Positions 49,946 through 59,068 of a stretch of 64,000 bases of DNA are shown one piece after another. The stretch lies in assembly GCF_001613505.1 (NCBI RefSeq), contig NZ_BDCM01000003.1, positions 496,001 through 560,000 of the forward strand, in the 5' to 3' direction. A program made the position numbers and the translations under genes. Under the pieces are notes generated by a model that was not told the DNA's origin, made no database searches, and worked only from the letters and a program-made list of their open reading frames with translations. How positions within the stretch are numbered: position 1 is the stretch's first letter; the number at the start of each line of letters is the position of its first letter. The stretch comes from Nocardia mikamii NBRC 108933. GTDB lineage: Bacteria; Actinomycetota; Actinomycetes; Mycobacteriales; Mycobacteriaceae.

Positions 49946-51547
49946 TCAGCGAATGCGCAGCCGCCGGCTCAGACGCAGTGTCAGCAGGGTGCTCTTGAGC
50001 TGCTTCTCGAACGGCATGCCCGCCCGCGCCGAGAGCACCTGCTTCTTCTGCACGCCGACATTGACCGTATCGGTGTACTTGAGCAGCCCCGCGTCGCCGT
50101 GCCGAGTGCCGACGCCGGACTGCTTCACGCCACCCGAGGGCGTCATCTTCGCCGAATAGGTCGCGACGAACCCGTCGTTGACATTGACATTGCCCGCCTC
50201 GAGCCGGTCGGCGAGCTTCTCGGCGCGAGCGAGATCCGTACTCCAGATGCTGGCGTTGAGGCCGTAGGTGGTCGCATTGGCCTGCCGGACGGCCTCGTTC
50301 TCGTCGGTGTAGCGGTAGACGGTGACGACCGGGCCGAAGGTTTCGACGGTCGCGTGCTCCATCTCGGGGGTCACACCGGTCAGCACGGTCGGCTCATAGA
50401 AAGCGGGGCCGATATCCGGGCGGGCCTTGCCGCCGGTCAGCACGGTCGCACCCTTGGCGACGGCGTCGTCGACGTGGGAGGCCACCCGCCGCATGTGATC
50501 GACCGAGACCAGCGAGCCGAATTCCGGATCGGCGGTGTACGACGCACCCGCCTTCGACCCCAATTCCTCCGCCGCCGCGACGAATCGGCGCACGAACTCG
50601 TCGTGGACGCGATCGTGCACATAGATGCGCTCGATATGCATACACGCCTGGCCGGAGTTGCCGTACACCGCGAAGATCGCACCCGGGATGACCTCGTCGA
50701 GGTTGGCGTCCTCCAGCACGATCATCGGATTCTTGCCGCCGAGTTCGAGGCTGCAGCTGATCAGGTTGCGGCCCGCGCGCTCGCCGATGGTGCGGCCGGT
50801 GGCGGTGGAGCCGGTGAACATCACGAAATCGCTGTGGTCGATCAGGGTGGGGCCGACGTCGGGTCCGGTACCGCAGACGACCTGGATCAGATCGCGCGGC
50901 AGCCCCGCCTTGCGCAGAAGTTCGACACCGTAGAGCGTGCACAGCGCGGTCTTGTTGTCCGGCTTGATCACCACGCCGTTGCCGGCGATGAGGGCCGGGA
51001 TCGAATCGGAGATCGAGATCGCGAAGGGGAAGTTCCAGGGCGCGATCACCGCGACGACGCCCTTGGGCCGATGCTGTTCGGTGGAGGTGGAGATGATGGG
51101 CATCGCGCCGCCGCGCCGGATCGGCTTCAGGATCCGCTCGGCGTGTTTGAGGTAGTGGCTGATCACCATCACCGGATCGCACGATTCCTCGATGGCCATC
51201 CGGCGGGTCTTGCCGCAACCGATCTGAATCAGGTCCGCGATGGTGTCGAGTTCGGAGAGAATCAGCTCATGGGCCTTCTCGAAGACCTGCAACCGGCGCT
51301 TGACCGGCCAGTTCGCCCATTCCCGCTGCGCCGCGCGCGCCTTGTCGGCCGCCGCGGCGACGTCCTCGGGCGAGGACTGCGGCAGCTCACCGACGACCGC
51401 GCCGGTGTAGACCTCGATCATGTCGTAGGGTTCGCGCTTCTCCCCCGCGATGCCCGCGGTGATCAGCCCGGTGAGGCGGTCGATCAGCGTCTTCGTGATC
51501 CGCGGCGGCAGCGTGCTCGCGGCGCCGCTGTGCGTGGTTGTCTCCAT
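49946..51547 (-). CDS. Aldehyde dehydrogenase (succinate-semialdehyde DH GabD2-like)
   Basis: A 533-residue NAD(P)-dependent aldehyde dehydrogenase. Cofactor region VIAPWNFPF, GSTATGRTIGERA; catalytic Glu in LELGGKNPM and Cys302 in SGQACMHIE. The sequence fits the GabD2-type SSADH group. ATG 51547 follows GGAG. It is divergent from the EchA19-like gene; the shared 136-bp region holds a KstR-type box, so a role in oxidising an aldehyde from steroid breakdown is possible. Confidence 0.88.
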   Translation of the reverse strand: METTTHSGAASTLPPRITKTLIDRLTGLITAGIAGEKREPYDMIEVYTGAVVGELPQSSPEDVAAAADKARAAQREWANWPVKRRLQVFEKAHELILSELDTIADLIQIGCGKTRRMAIEESCDPVMVISHYLKHAERILKPIRRGGAMPIISTSTEQHRPKGVVAVIAPWNFPFAISISDSIPALIAGNGVVIKPDNKTALCTLYGVELLRKAGLPRDLIQVVCGTGPDVGPTLIDHSDFVMFTGSTATGRTIGERAGRNLISCSLELGGKNPMIVLEDANLDEVIPGAIFAVYGNSGQACMHIERIYVHDRVHDEFVRRFVAAAEELGSKAGASYTADPEFGSLVSVDHMRRVASHVDDAVAKGATVLTGGKARPDIGPAFYEPTVLTGVTPEMEHATVETFGPVVTVYRYTDENEAVRQANATTYGLNASIWSTDLARAEKLADRLEAGNVNVNDGFVATYSAKMTPSGGVKQSGVGTRHGDAGLLKYTDTVNVGVQKKQVLSARAGMPFEKQLKSTLLTLRLSRRLRIR

Positions 51548-51598
51548 CAGCGATCTCCATAACTTGCCGCCCGTGACGGCGGTCACCATGATCCAAAC

Positions 51599-51612
51599 TA
51601 GAACACGTTATT
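51599..51612. promoter_or_regulatory. KstR-type operator between ALDH and echA19-like gene
   Basis: TAGAACACGTTATT matches TNNAACNNGTTNNA at all fixed positions but the last. It overlaps AGAACA-N6-TGTTCT, a perfect dyad (51600-51617). It shares the 11-mer TAGAACACGTT with the box at 54080. Confidence 0.6.
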
Positions 51613-51683
51613 GTTCTGTACAACGTTGCGGGGTAACTTCGTCCGCAAAACGCGAGTAATACCATGAGGAAAGTGGGTCGGCG

Positions 51684-52505
51684 ATGACGACGGCAGCAAC
51701 TGAAACAGGTAGCAACACAGAACCCCATGCGCTGCTGGAGCGACGCGGCGCCACCCTGATCGTCACCATGAACCGCCCGGCCGTCCGCAATGCGCTGTCG
51801 GCCGAGATGCTCGACCTGATGGTGCAGGCCTGGGACACCGTCGACAACGACCCGGAGATCCGCTCCTGCATTCTCACCGGCGCCGGTGGCGCGTTCTGCG
51901 CGGGCGCCGACCTCAAGGCGATGACCAAACAGGATCCGGCCAAGAACATGAGCGCGGGCGGCGCGTTCGATCCGACCAACATCCCGGGTCTGCTCAAGGG
52001 CCGCCGCCTGACCAAGCCGCTGATCGCCGCCGTCGAGGGCGCCGCCATCGCCGGCGGAACCGAGATTCTGCAGGGCACCGATATCCGGGTCGCCGGCGAG
52101 AGCGCGAAATTCGGTGTGTCCGAGGCACGCTGGAGCCTGTTCCCCATGGGCGGCTCGGCGGTGCGACTGCCCCGGCAGATCCCCTACACCGTCGCCGCCG
52201 ACATTCTGCTCACCGGCCGTCACATCACCGCCGCGGAGGCCAAGGAGTACGGCCTGATCGGACATGTGGTGCCGGACGGGACCGCGCTGGACAAGGCGCT
52301 CGAACTCGCCGAGAAGATCAACGCCAACGGGCCGCTGGCGGTGCAGGCGATTCTGAAGACCATGCGCGACACCGAGGGCATGCACGAGAACGAGGCCTTC
52401 AAGATCGACGCGCAGCTCGGCCTCACCGTCTTCCGCAGTGACGACGCCAAGGAAGGTCCGCGGGCCTTCGCCGAGCGCCGCAAGCCGGAGTTCAAGGGCC
52501 GCTGA
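51684..52505 (+). CDS. echA19: Enoyl-CoA hydratase, EchA19-like
   Basis: A 273-residue crotonase. Oxyanion-hole motifs [18 protein letters not shown] and [19 protein letters not shown]; catalytic Glu region [16 protein letters not shown]-terminus [19 protein letters not shown]. As recalled, this is very close to M. tuberculosis EchA19 (Rv3516), which hydrates steroid-side-chain enoyl-CoA esters in cholesterol breakdown. A KstR-type box upstream supports that. ATG 51684 follows GAGGAAAG. Convergent with the SDR gene. Confidence 0.82.
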   Translation: MTTAATETGSNTEPHALLERRGATLIVTMNRPAVRNALSAEMLDLMVQAWDTVDNDPEIRSCILTGAGGAFCAGADLKAMTKQDPAKNMSAGGAFDPTNIPGLLKGRRLTKPLIAAVEGAAIAGGTEILQGTDIRVAGESAKFGVSEARWSLFPMGGSAVRLPRQIPYTVAADILLTGRHITAAEAKEYGLIGHVVPDGTALDKALELAEKINANGPLAVQAILKTMRDTEGMHENEAFKIDAQLGLTVFRSDDAKEGPRAFAERRKPEFKGR

Positions 52506-52538
52506 CACCGCATCCGGTTGTCCACCGGGCGGGAAGAG

Positions 52539-52616
52539 GCTGAACACATCGTGCGAACCTCGACAAGATTGCGAGAAAACTCGATTTCGCGCCGAGGTTT
52601 GCACGATCAGTTCAGC
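52539..52616. terminator. Long imperfect hairpin between echA19-like and SDR genes
   Basis: GCTGAAC then a 15-bp arm (52539-52562) pairs with the mirrored arms at 52593-52616, with a 2-base internal loop and one mismatch; a small CGAG-AAAA-CTCG hairpin sits in the loop. It ends five bases from the SDR stop and can serve both strands. Confidence 0.7.
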
Positions 52617-52620
52617 ACCA

Positions 52621-53388
52621 TCACAATTCCGGCTTCACCATCCGAGTGACCTGCTTGCGCAGGAAGTTCGGGGCGAAACGTCGTGCCAGCCACAGCGGCT
52701 TGGCGGGGCCGGGGAAGATGAACAGCGGCGCCTTCGGGTCGGCGACGGCGCGTTCGGTCGCATCCAGCACCCGGTCCGGGGTGATGCCCTTCTGGCCTGC
52801 GACCACCGCCTCGTTGGCAGCCCGAATGCCGTCCAGCAGAGGGGTTTCCACGATCGGCGGGCAGATCGAGATCACCCGGACCCCGGTCCCGTTCAACTCC
52901 TGCGCCAGCGCTTCGTGATAGCAGACGACGGCGAATTTGGAGGCCGAGTAGGCGGCCAGGCCGGGCGAGGGCAGCCAGCCCGCCACCGAGGCGAACAGCA
53001 CCAGGGTGCCGCGACCGTCCTTCTTCATCTCCGGCACGATGGCCTGGCAGATATTGATCGTGCCGCCGTAGTTGATGTCCATCACCCGGCGCATATCCGA
53101 AACATCGTGCGTCAGAGCCGATCCCACCCGGCACAGCGCGGCCGCGTGCACGACGTGCTCGATCGGGCCGAGGTCGGAGCGGACCTTGTCGACCACCGCT
53201 CGTACCGCCTGATCGTCGGCGACATCGCATGTGTAGGTGCTCATGTTCGGTGAGCGCCGGGCCGTCTCGGCCAGGCCGGTCTCGTTGATGTCGAGTGCGG
53301 CCACCCGATACCCCCCGGCCGCCAGCCGCTGGGCCGCCATGCGCCCCATACCGCTGGCCGCACCGGTCACCACTGCCGTCTTGCTCAT
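52621..53388 (-). CDS. Short-chain dehydrogenase/reductase
   Basis: A 255-residue classical SDR: TGAASGMGR dinucleotide motif, DINETGL for the cofactor, VHAAALC in the NNAG position, and YSASKFAVVCY with catalytic Tyr and Lys. ATG 53388 follows GGAGG and overlaps the previous stop by ATGA, so it is translated with the decarboxylase-like gene. Likely a hydroxy/keto interconversion on a steroid-derived or fatty CoA compound; substrate not readable. Confidence 0.9.
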   Translation of the reverse strand: MSKTAVVTGAASGMGRMAAQRLAAGGYRVAALDINETGLAETARRSPNMSTYTCDVADDQAVRAVVDKVRSDLGPIEHVVHAAALCRVGSALTHDVSDMRRVMDINYGGTINICQAIVPEMKKDGRGTLVLFASVAGWLPSPGLAAYSASKFAVVCYHEALAQELNGTGVRVISICPPIVETPLLDGIRAANEAVVAGQKGITPDRVLDATERAVADPKAPLFIFPGPAKPLWLARRFAPNFLRKQVTRMVKPEL

Positions 53389-54062
53389 CGAACCTCCACC
53401 GCGTCTTCGAAAGTCATGCGCAGCAGTCCGATCCGGCTGCTGAAGAGTGCGCGCTTGGGCAACCCCAGGGCACGCATCTGTTCGGCGACGGGGTGATCGC
53501 CGAGCTCGATCCTGGTGCCGCCCAGCCCCATTCGCACCTGCGACGGGTTCATCACCCACGGGGTGCGGCGCAGTATGCCGTCCATATGGGTGTAGGCCGC
53601 GATCGACGCACCGCCCATTCCGCCCGGTGACGGCACACCGCCACCGACTTCCATCGCCACCACCGGACGGTCGTCGATCCGCACCTCGCAGCGCTTGCCA
53701 CGACGCACCGGCGTGATCCGGATATCGGCGATCTCCTTGGGAAAACCCCAGATCTCGCGGCCGGCGGCGCAGGTGAAGGTCTGGTTCACCGGCAGCCACG
53801 GGATGTAGACGCCGAGGTCCTTGTCCCGGCCGCGCACCATCAGGGTGAGGCCGAATTCGTGATACGGCCCCAGGTCGCCGTCCACGTATCGCACGAAAAC
53901 CAGCGAGCACACCCCGCGCCCGGCGACCGTGAGTGGTTCTAGTCCGGTCGGCGCCACGATCTCCCGGGCCGCCCCCGCGTCGACGAGAAATGTCGCCGCA
54001 CAGGCGTCGGCGTCGCGGATCTCGACCGGCATCCTGACTTTTTCACCGAGTACGGAATGCAC
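53385..54062 (-). CDS. Acetoacetate-decarboxylase-fold protein
   Basis: A 225-residue protein with ADC-superfamily landmarks: VFVRYVDGDLGPYHEFGLTLMV, PVNQTFTCAAGREIWGFPKEIADI (the GRE.WGFPK pattern) and a small-molecule cavity region. The catalytic Lys of true acetoacetate decarboxylase should lie in the WGFPKE motif, so activity or a related retro-aldol/lyase role is possible. GTG 54062 was preferred over ATG 54071 because GGAGG abuts the ATG but lies nine bases from the GTG. A KstR-type box lies 18 bp upstream. Confidence 0.78.
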   Translation of the reverse strand: MHSVLGEKVRMPVEIRDADACAATFLVDAGAAREIVAPTGLEPLTVAGRGVCSLVFVRYVDGDLGPYHEFGLTLMVRGRDKDLGVYIPWLPVNQTFTCAAGREIWGFPKEIADIRITPVRRGKRCEVRIDDRPVVAMEVGGGVPSPGGMGGASIAAYTHMDGILRRTPWVMNPSQVRMGLGGTRIELGDHPVAEQMRALGLPKRALFSSRIGLLRMTFEDAVEVR

Positions 54063-54079
54063 CGCTGTCATCCTCCAAG

Positions 54080-54093
54080 TAGAACACGTTCCA
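54080..54093. promoter_or_regulatory. KstR-type operator upstream of decarboxylase-like gene
   Basis: TAGAACACGTTCCA matches TNNAACNNGTTNNA at every fixed position. It lies 18 bp before the GTG start, over the expected promoter of the ADC-SDR operon. Confidence 0.7.
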
Positions 54094-54284
54094 ATTTGAT
54101 TGCACAGACCTTCTCGTCCCCGAAATCCCACTCACCGAGACGGTCCGCTCCCGCGGCCGCGGTGTCGCGCCCGGCCGACCAGCCCGGCCGCATCCGGCCG
54201 CACGACGACGCCCGAACGCACCGAGGCCGCCCCGGGTCGAGCGCGAGCACTCGAATCGGGACGGCCGGCGGCGATGCGGTGGAT

Positions 54285-55898
54285 TCAGGAGCCGACGGTG
54301 TAGGTCGGCGGGTGGGATTCGGCATGACCCTTCGCCCACCGATAGTCCGGTTTGCCGCTGGGTGTGCGCCCGACGGCGTCGACCACCCAGATGCTGCGCG
54401 GCAGTTTGTATCCGGCGAGGTGTTTGCGGACATGCGCCTCGAGGTCGGCGAAATCCAGCGGATCGGTGCCGGCGGTCGACACCACCGCCGCGACCTGATG
54501 GCCCCAGCGCTCGTGCGGAACTCCGATGACCACCACGTCGTAGACGCCTTCATGGGCCTTGACGACGGCCTCCACCTCTTCGACGAACACCTTCTCGCCA
54601 CCGGTGTTGATCACCATGTTGCCACGTCCGATCAGGGTGATGGTGCCGTCGGCCTCCACCCGCGCGCGGTCGTCGGTGATGACCATGCGGACACCGTCGA
54701 CGGTCTTGAACAACTTGTCGGACTTGGCCTGGTCCTTGTAGTAGCCGAGGGGCACCGACCCCTTCTTGGCCATCCAGCCCTCTTCGCCGGGCGCCACCTC
54801 CCGGCCCTCCTCGTTCACCACGACCGCACCGCGTCCGGTCTGCACGCGCGGCCCGCGGGACGGGTCGTCGTCCTTCTGTGCCACGCCGATGCCACCGAAT
54901 CCGGTTTCGGAGGAGCCGATCGAATCGGTGATCACCGCATGCGGGAACAGCTCCAGCATCTCGTTCTTCACCGGCTGCGACAGCAGTGCCGCCCCGGAAG
55001 CCAGGGCGACCACCGAGGAGGCGTCCACCGGTGACTGCCGATAGGAGTTGAGCAGCGGCCGCGCCATGGCGTCACCGGTGATGACCACGATGTTGACCCG
55101 CTGGGACGCGACCACCTGCCAGACCCGGTCGGCGTCGAAGCGCGGCTCGTACACGACGGTATTGCCCGACCACAGCGCGGTGAAGGTGGGCATCAGCGCC
55201 GCGGCGTGGATCAGGGGCGGCAGGAGCAGCCAGCGCAGCGGGTCGTTCTGCGAGCCGACCCGGGACTGTTCGAACTCGTCGGCCACCGGCACATTGGTGT
55301 AGAAGTCGATGCCGCCGCCGAGCACCCGCCACATGTCCTCCTGGCGCCACATCACGCCCTTGGGCATGCCGGTGGTGCCGCCGGTGTACATCATGAACAG
55401 GTCGTCGGCGCTGCGCTCGCCGAAATCCCGTGCGCTGGAGCTGCTTTCGAACGCTTCGGCGTAGGGAGTGGATTCACTGGGGAGGCCGGCGCCGCCCTGA
55501 TCGTCGTCGACGACGAAGGCGTGGCGCAGCGTGGTCACCTGCGGACGCACCTGATCGACGACCTGTGCGTAGCAGCGGTGGTGCACCACCGCTTCGAGAT
55601 CGGCGTTGTCGTAGACGTAGCGCAGTTCGTCCGCGCCGTAGCGGTAGTTGATGTTGATCGGCACCGCCCGAATCTTGAAGGCGGCGATCAGGGTTTCCAT
55701 CGTCTCGATGCTGTTGTGCATCTGGAAGCCGATGTGGCTGCCCTCCCCCAGCCCCCTCGCGGCCAGGTGGTGGGCGAGCTGGTTGGCGCGGCGTTCCAGG
55801 TCCTGATACGTGACCTGGCGCTCGCCCTGAATCAGCGCCACCCGATCCGGCATGGCGTCCACGGCGTGCTCGAACAGGTCGGCGAAATTGTTCGGCAT
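54285..55898 (-). CDS. Acyl-CoA synthetase, FadD19/FadD17-like
   Basis: A 537-residue AMP-forming ligase. Motifs: MYTGGTTGMPKGVMWR (A3), DSIGSSETGFGG (A5), ITDDRARVEADG and LIGRGNMVINTGGEKV (A7/A8), TPSGKPDYRWAK (A10 Lys). As recalled, it resembles FadD19, which activates the C26 steroid acid of the cholesterol side chain. It lies between the unknown protein and the KstR-controlled pair. ATG 55898; ribosome site weak. Substrate should be a steroid or branched acid, by context. Confidence 0.82.
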   Translation of the reverse strand: MPNNFADLFEHAVDAMPDRVALIQGERQVTYQDLERRANQLAHHLAARGLGEGSHIGFQMHNSIETMETLIAAFKIRAVPININYRYGADELRYVYDNADLEAVVHHRCYAQVVDQVRPQVTTLRHAFVVDDDQGGAGLPSESTPYAEAFESSSSARDFGERSADDLFMMYTGGTTGMPKGVMWRQEDMWRVLGGGIDFYTNVPVADEFEQSRVGSQNDPLRWLLLPPLIHAAALMPTFTALWSGNTVVYEPRFDADRVWQVVASQRVNIVVITGDAMARPLLNSYRQSPVDASSVVALASGAALLSQPVKNEMLELFPHAVITDSIGSSETGFGGIGVAQKDDDPSRGPRVQTGRGAVVVNEEGREVAPGEEGWMAKKGSVPLGYYKDQAKSDKLFKTVDGVRMVITDDRARVEADGTITLIGRGNMVINTGGEKVFVEEVEAVVKAHEGVYDVVVIGVPHERWGHQVAAVVSTAGTDPLDFADLEAHVRKHLAGYKLPRSIWVVDAVGRTPSGKPDYRWAKGHAESHPPTYTVGS

Positions 55899-55943
55899 AT
55901 CTGAGATCTCTCGTCGATTGCGGCGGTTCGGGACTGAGGGCGG

Positions 55944-57194
55944 TCAGACGACCGTCAGCGGCAGCGACTGCCGGGGGCTGAAGTGGAAGTCCGCCCCGGT
56001 GCTGAACCGCGTGATCGCCACCTCCGGCGACTCGCGGAAAGGTGTCGATGCGGCGGTGATCTCGACGACGAGTTCACGCTCGTCACCCTCGCGGGCATGC
56101 ACGTCGAACCGTGGGTTCACCACGCGCACCATGGCGGCCAGCGGCTCCAGATGTTCGGCGTCGACCGCGGCCGGCCAGCCGCCGTCGCGTACACCCGGGC
56201 TGTCGCGCGCGATGCGCAGGACCGCGGAATCGTGATAGGCGTCGACCTGCATGTCGACGTAGGGCAGCGGATTCCACGCCGGATGCAGCCGCAGAACCTG
56301 AGCGAGATCGTCGAAGCCGGTACCGAGACCCAGGACCGCACGCAGCCGTTCGGAGGTGAGCCCGGCTATCCCGGTGAACTGTTTGCGCGCGATCGCGGCG
56401 GTGGTCTCCGCGTCCGCGCGCTCGCCGACCGCGATCAGGAATCCGAGGTTCAGCAGATGCTGCTGCAGGCACACCTCGTCGGCCATCCGGACCAGCGCCG
56501 AATGCGAGAAACTCGCGAAGTCGATATCGCTCAGCAGCGGCCCGCGGTAGTCCGACCGGCCCGGCCCGCCGGCTTCGATCGGCGCCAATTCGATATCGAC
56601 AGCGGCGAATTCGGCCATGCGTGCCGCGTTGCGCGGTACCGCGGGCGGTTCGTTGGCGGGATCGATGCGAACCGTCCACGCGCACACCGGTACTCGATCG
56701 GCCGGCCGCCGGGGCGGCCGATGGATCGGGCGCACCTGCGCGTGCGGGTTGGTGGCCAGTGCGGTCGCGTCGAAGGTGGGGTCCTCGATGGTGTGGCACA
56801 TGGCCACCACGTAGTCCTCACCCATCGGCTCGACGTCGGCGAGCGCACCGCAGTGGTCGAGCCAGAACTCACCGTTGTGGTCGTCGTCGACGCGGAACCG
56901 GAAGTCCATGAACTGCGGCGGCGCGCCGATATCCAGTTGCAGCCCTTTGAATATGGTGACGACGCCGTCGCCGGGGATGTCGAGGGCCGCACGCATCCGG
57001 CGGGTGTAGATCGGGCTGGCCAGCTGCCATTCCTCGATCGCCACCTCGGCCATCCCGTCGCGCCCGAAGGCGCCGATCGAATGCGCCATGCCCGAGCGAT
57101 CGATGAGATGCCCGCACAGCAGCAGTTCGGGCACCAGGGCCGCCAGCTGCTCCCGGCTCAGTGCGGCGAAGCGACTCGCAGGCATCGGACTCAC
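55944..57194 (-). CDS. Conserved hypothetical protein in catabolic island
   Basis: A 416-residue soluble protein not recognised. No signal or membrane segment. Acidic, with conserved-looking blocks LDHCGALADVEPMGEDYVVAMCHTIEDPTFD (about 115-146), two similar-sized halves, and many Asp/His residues that could bind metal. The start is GTG 57194 overlapping the SnoaL stop as GTGA; ATG 57185 is an alternative. Co-transcribed between a SnoaL-like gene and a FadD19-like ligase, so a role in handling a steroid-like CoA substrate or cofactor is suggested by context only. Confidence 0.7.
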   Translation of the reverse strand: MSPMPASRFAALSREQLAALVPELLLCGHLIDRSGMAHSIGAFGRDGMAEVAIEEWQLASPIYTRRMRAALDIPGDGVVTIFKGLQLDIGAPPQFMDFRFRVDDDHNGEFWLDHCGALADVEPMGEDYVVAMCHTIEDPTFDATALATNPHAQVRPIHRPPRRPADRVPVCAWTVRIDPANEPPAVPRNAARMAEFAAVDIELAPIEAGGPGRSDYRGPLLSDIDFASFSHSALVRMADEVCLQQHLLNLGFLIAVGERADAETTAAIARKQFTGIAGLTSERLRAVLGLGTGFDDLAQVLRLHPAWNPLPYVDMQVDAYHDSAVLRIARDSPGVRDGGWPAAVDAEHLEPLAAMVRVVNPRFDVHAREGDERELVVEITAASTPFRESPEVAITRFSTGADFHFSPRQSLPLTVV

Positions 57195-57739
57195 CACAGC
57201 GGGACCGGCGACTCGCCGATCTTGTACCAGCCCGGCAGCGGCCCGGCGCCCGAGCGCTCGATCCGCTTCTGCATGCCCTCCGAGAGCGCGTTCGCGGTGA
57301 TCATCTCCACGAACAGCGCGGAGACGTTGCCGAAGTCGAAAAAGTCACGCTGCCAGGACCATTGGAAGTCGCCGCCGTAGCGGAACCAGCTGCCGCCGAT
57401 GCCCTCCGGGCTGTAGTGGCGCCCGTCGGGGCGAGTGTTCTCGTTGACCTGCTTCCACAGGCCGATCACGGTGCCGCTGCGCTCGTCGACGACGAATTCC
57501 TGGTACGGGTAGGTCCAGCCTTCGAGCCCGTCCATCTCCTGCCCCAGCGCGAGTTCGCGGATCTCGTCGCGGCCCACTGCCATGAACTCCTGGGTCGGGC
57601 CGTAGTTCCAGCCGTAGGTGGCGTCCTCGGTGTACATGTCGGCCAGCGGCCGCCAGTCGCCCGCCGCCTCGCAGCGTTCGTTCTCGACCACCCAGCGGCG
57701 GACCATCTCGTCGAGTTCGTCCCGGGAAAAACCGGACAT
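57191..57739 (-). CDS. SnoaL/NTF2-like protein
   Basis: A 182-residue cone-fold (SnoaL-like/NTF2) protein: RRWVVENERCEAAGDWRPLADMYTEDATYGW at the N-terminus, then VIGLWKQVNENTRPDG. The family includes steroid isomerases, cyclases and dehydratases, but also binding proteins; the ketosteroid-isomerase Asp/Tyr set cannot be assigned from sequence alone. ATG 57739 follows AAGGAAG. First gene of the minus-strand operon. Confidence 0.83.
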   Translation of the reverse strand: MSGFSRDELDEMVRRWVVENERCEAAGDWRPLADMYTEDATYGWNYGPTQEFMAVGRDEIRELALGQEMDGLEGWTYPYQEFVVDERSGTVIGLWKQVNENTRPDGRHYSPEGIGGSWFRYGGDFQWSWQRDFFDFGNVSALFVEMITANALSEGMQKRIERSGAGPLPGWYKIGESPVPLW

Positions 57740-58138
57740 CGCAGCTTCCTTCACATTCTGTGTCGAGGGCCGGCGCCGATATCCGGCGTGGCCTGATCCG
57801 GGCGGTCACCGGGCTGCGGCGACCGCGAACGTCGTGGTCCGTCAGCCCGTTTTCGAGAACGAGTTCAGGCCGGCACATCCCTCGCGGACCGGCGCGAAAG
57901 ACACATCGCTGGACATGTGTCTGGACGGTACCACCGCGAGCGAGGGCCGACAACGGATCGACCATTTTTGCCACCGAGAGGCGGTCGTTCGACCAGGGTG
58001 CGGCGGGCCGTCCACGCCGTGGTCGGCGCCGATTCCGCGTACCCGGCACAGCCGCGGAATTGAAACAAGTTCTTGCGCCAAGATCAGAGTCGAACCTATA
58101 GTTCCGTACACGTGTCCAGACAGCTCCGAAAGGTACCC
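57740..58138. promoter_or_regulatory. Divergent promoter region with operator-like dyads
   Basis: About 400 bp between the two halves of the island. Plus-strand promoter TTGCGC (58073-58078), 18 bp, TATAGT (58097-58102). A KstR2-like box lies across its -35: AACAAGTTCTTGCG (58064-58077) against ANCAAGNNCTTGNT, one mismatch. TGTCCAGACA, a TGTC-N2-GACA dyad, follows the start (58114-58123); its reverse relative TGTCTGGACG lies at 57916-57925 near the minus-strand side. Confidence 0.5.
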
Positions 58139-59068
58139 ATGAGCGGGTCCACGAACGACAGCCCGAGCGCCGCGGGTTTCATCGGCCTCGGCAATATGGG
58201 TGCGCCGATGGCCGAGCGGCTGCTGAACCGCCCCGGTGGCCTCGTCGTCTGCGACACCCGGGCGGAGGCCGTGCAACCGTTCGTCGACGGCGGCGCCGAA
58301 CCGGCGAAGACGGCGGCCGAGGTCGCCGAGCGCGCCGAGGTGATCTCGGTGGTCGTCCTCAACGACGAGCAGGTCCGATCCGTGGTGACCGGTCCGGACG
58401 GACTCCTGAGCACCGCACGACCTGGCACGGTGATCGCCGTGCATTCGACCATCAGCGACCGGACCGCCGTCGAACTCGCCGGCATCTGCGCCGAACACGA
58501 GGTGGACTTCGTCGACGCCCCGGTCAGCGGTGGCGGCGCGGGGGCCAAGAAGGGCTCGCTCGCGGTCATGGTGGGCGGCGGCGACGCCGCCTTCGAGAAG
58601 GTGCGCGAACCGTTCGGCTACTGGGCCGACCTGGTGGTGCACGCGGGCGATGTCGGTGCCGGCACCCGCATGAAACTGGCCCGCAACCTGCTGCATTTCG
58701 TCTCGTTCACGGCCACCGCGGAGGCACAGCGACTGGCCGAGGCGGCGGGGCTGAACATCGTCGACCTGGGCAAGGTGGTCCGGCATTCGGATGCCATCAC
58801 CGGCGGTGCGGGCGCGATCATGCTGCGCGACACCACCGCGCCGGTCGCCGCGGACGACTTCTGGCATTCGATCTTCACCCACACGCGCGATCTCGGCGAG
58901 AAGGATCTGTCGCTGGCCCTGTCCCTGGGCGAGCGGCTCGGCGTCGAATTACCTTTCGCCCGAATGGCTTTGAGCGGACTCGGCGACGGTCTCGGCGTCG
59001 GGCCCGGCGATGTTTCCCGAGCCGCGCGGACGGCCACCGACACTTCCGAGGAGAGCGATGAGCGCTGA
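58139..59068 (+). CDS. Beta-hydroxyacid dehydrogenase (3-hydroxyisobutyrate DH family)
   Basis: A 309-residue NAD(P)-dependent dehydrogenase: FIGLGNMGAPMA (cofactor), VDAPVSGGGAGA (substrate), catalytic Lys in KLARNLLHFV. The substrate may be 3-hydroxyisobutyrate, tartronate semialdehyde or an analogue; context suggests a steroid-derived short acid. ATG 58139 follows AAAGG. Its 3' end overlaps the CMD-like gene by 11 bp. Confidence 0.9.
   Translation: MSGSTNDSPSAAGFIGLGNMGAPMAERLLNRPGGLVVCDTRAEAVQPFVDGGAEPAKTAAEVAERAEVISVVVLNDEQVRSVVTGPDGLLSTARPGTVIAVHSTISDRTAVELAGICAEHEVDFVDAPVSGGGAGAKKGSLAVMVGGGDAAFEKVREPFGYWADLVVHAGDVGAGTRMKLARNLLHFVSFTATAEAQRLAEAAGLNIVDLGKVVRHSDAITGGAGAIMLRDTTAPVAADDFWHSIFTHTRDLGEKDLSLALSLGERLGVELPFARMALSGLGDGLGVGPGDVSRAARTATDTSEESDER

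Noticed and set aside
51664..51687. Seven-codon upstream ORF overlapping the echA19-like start by ATGA
   Set aside because: The likely -10 (TAATAC at 51657) would start the transcript after this ATG, so it is probably not in the mRNA.
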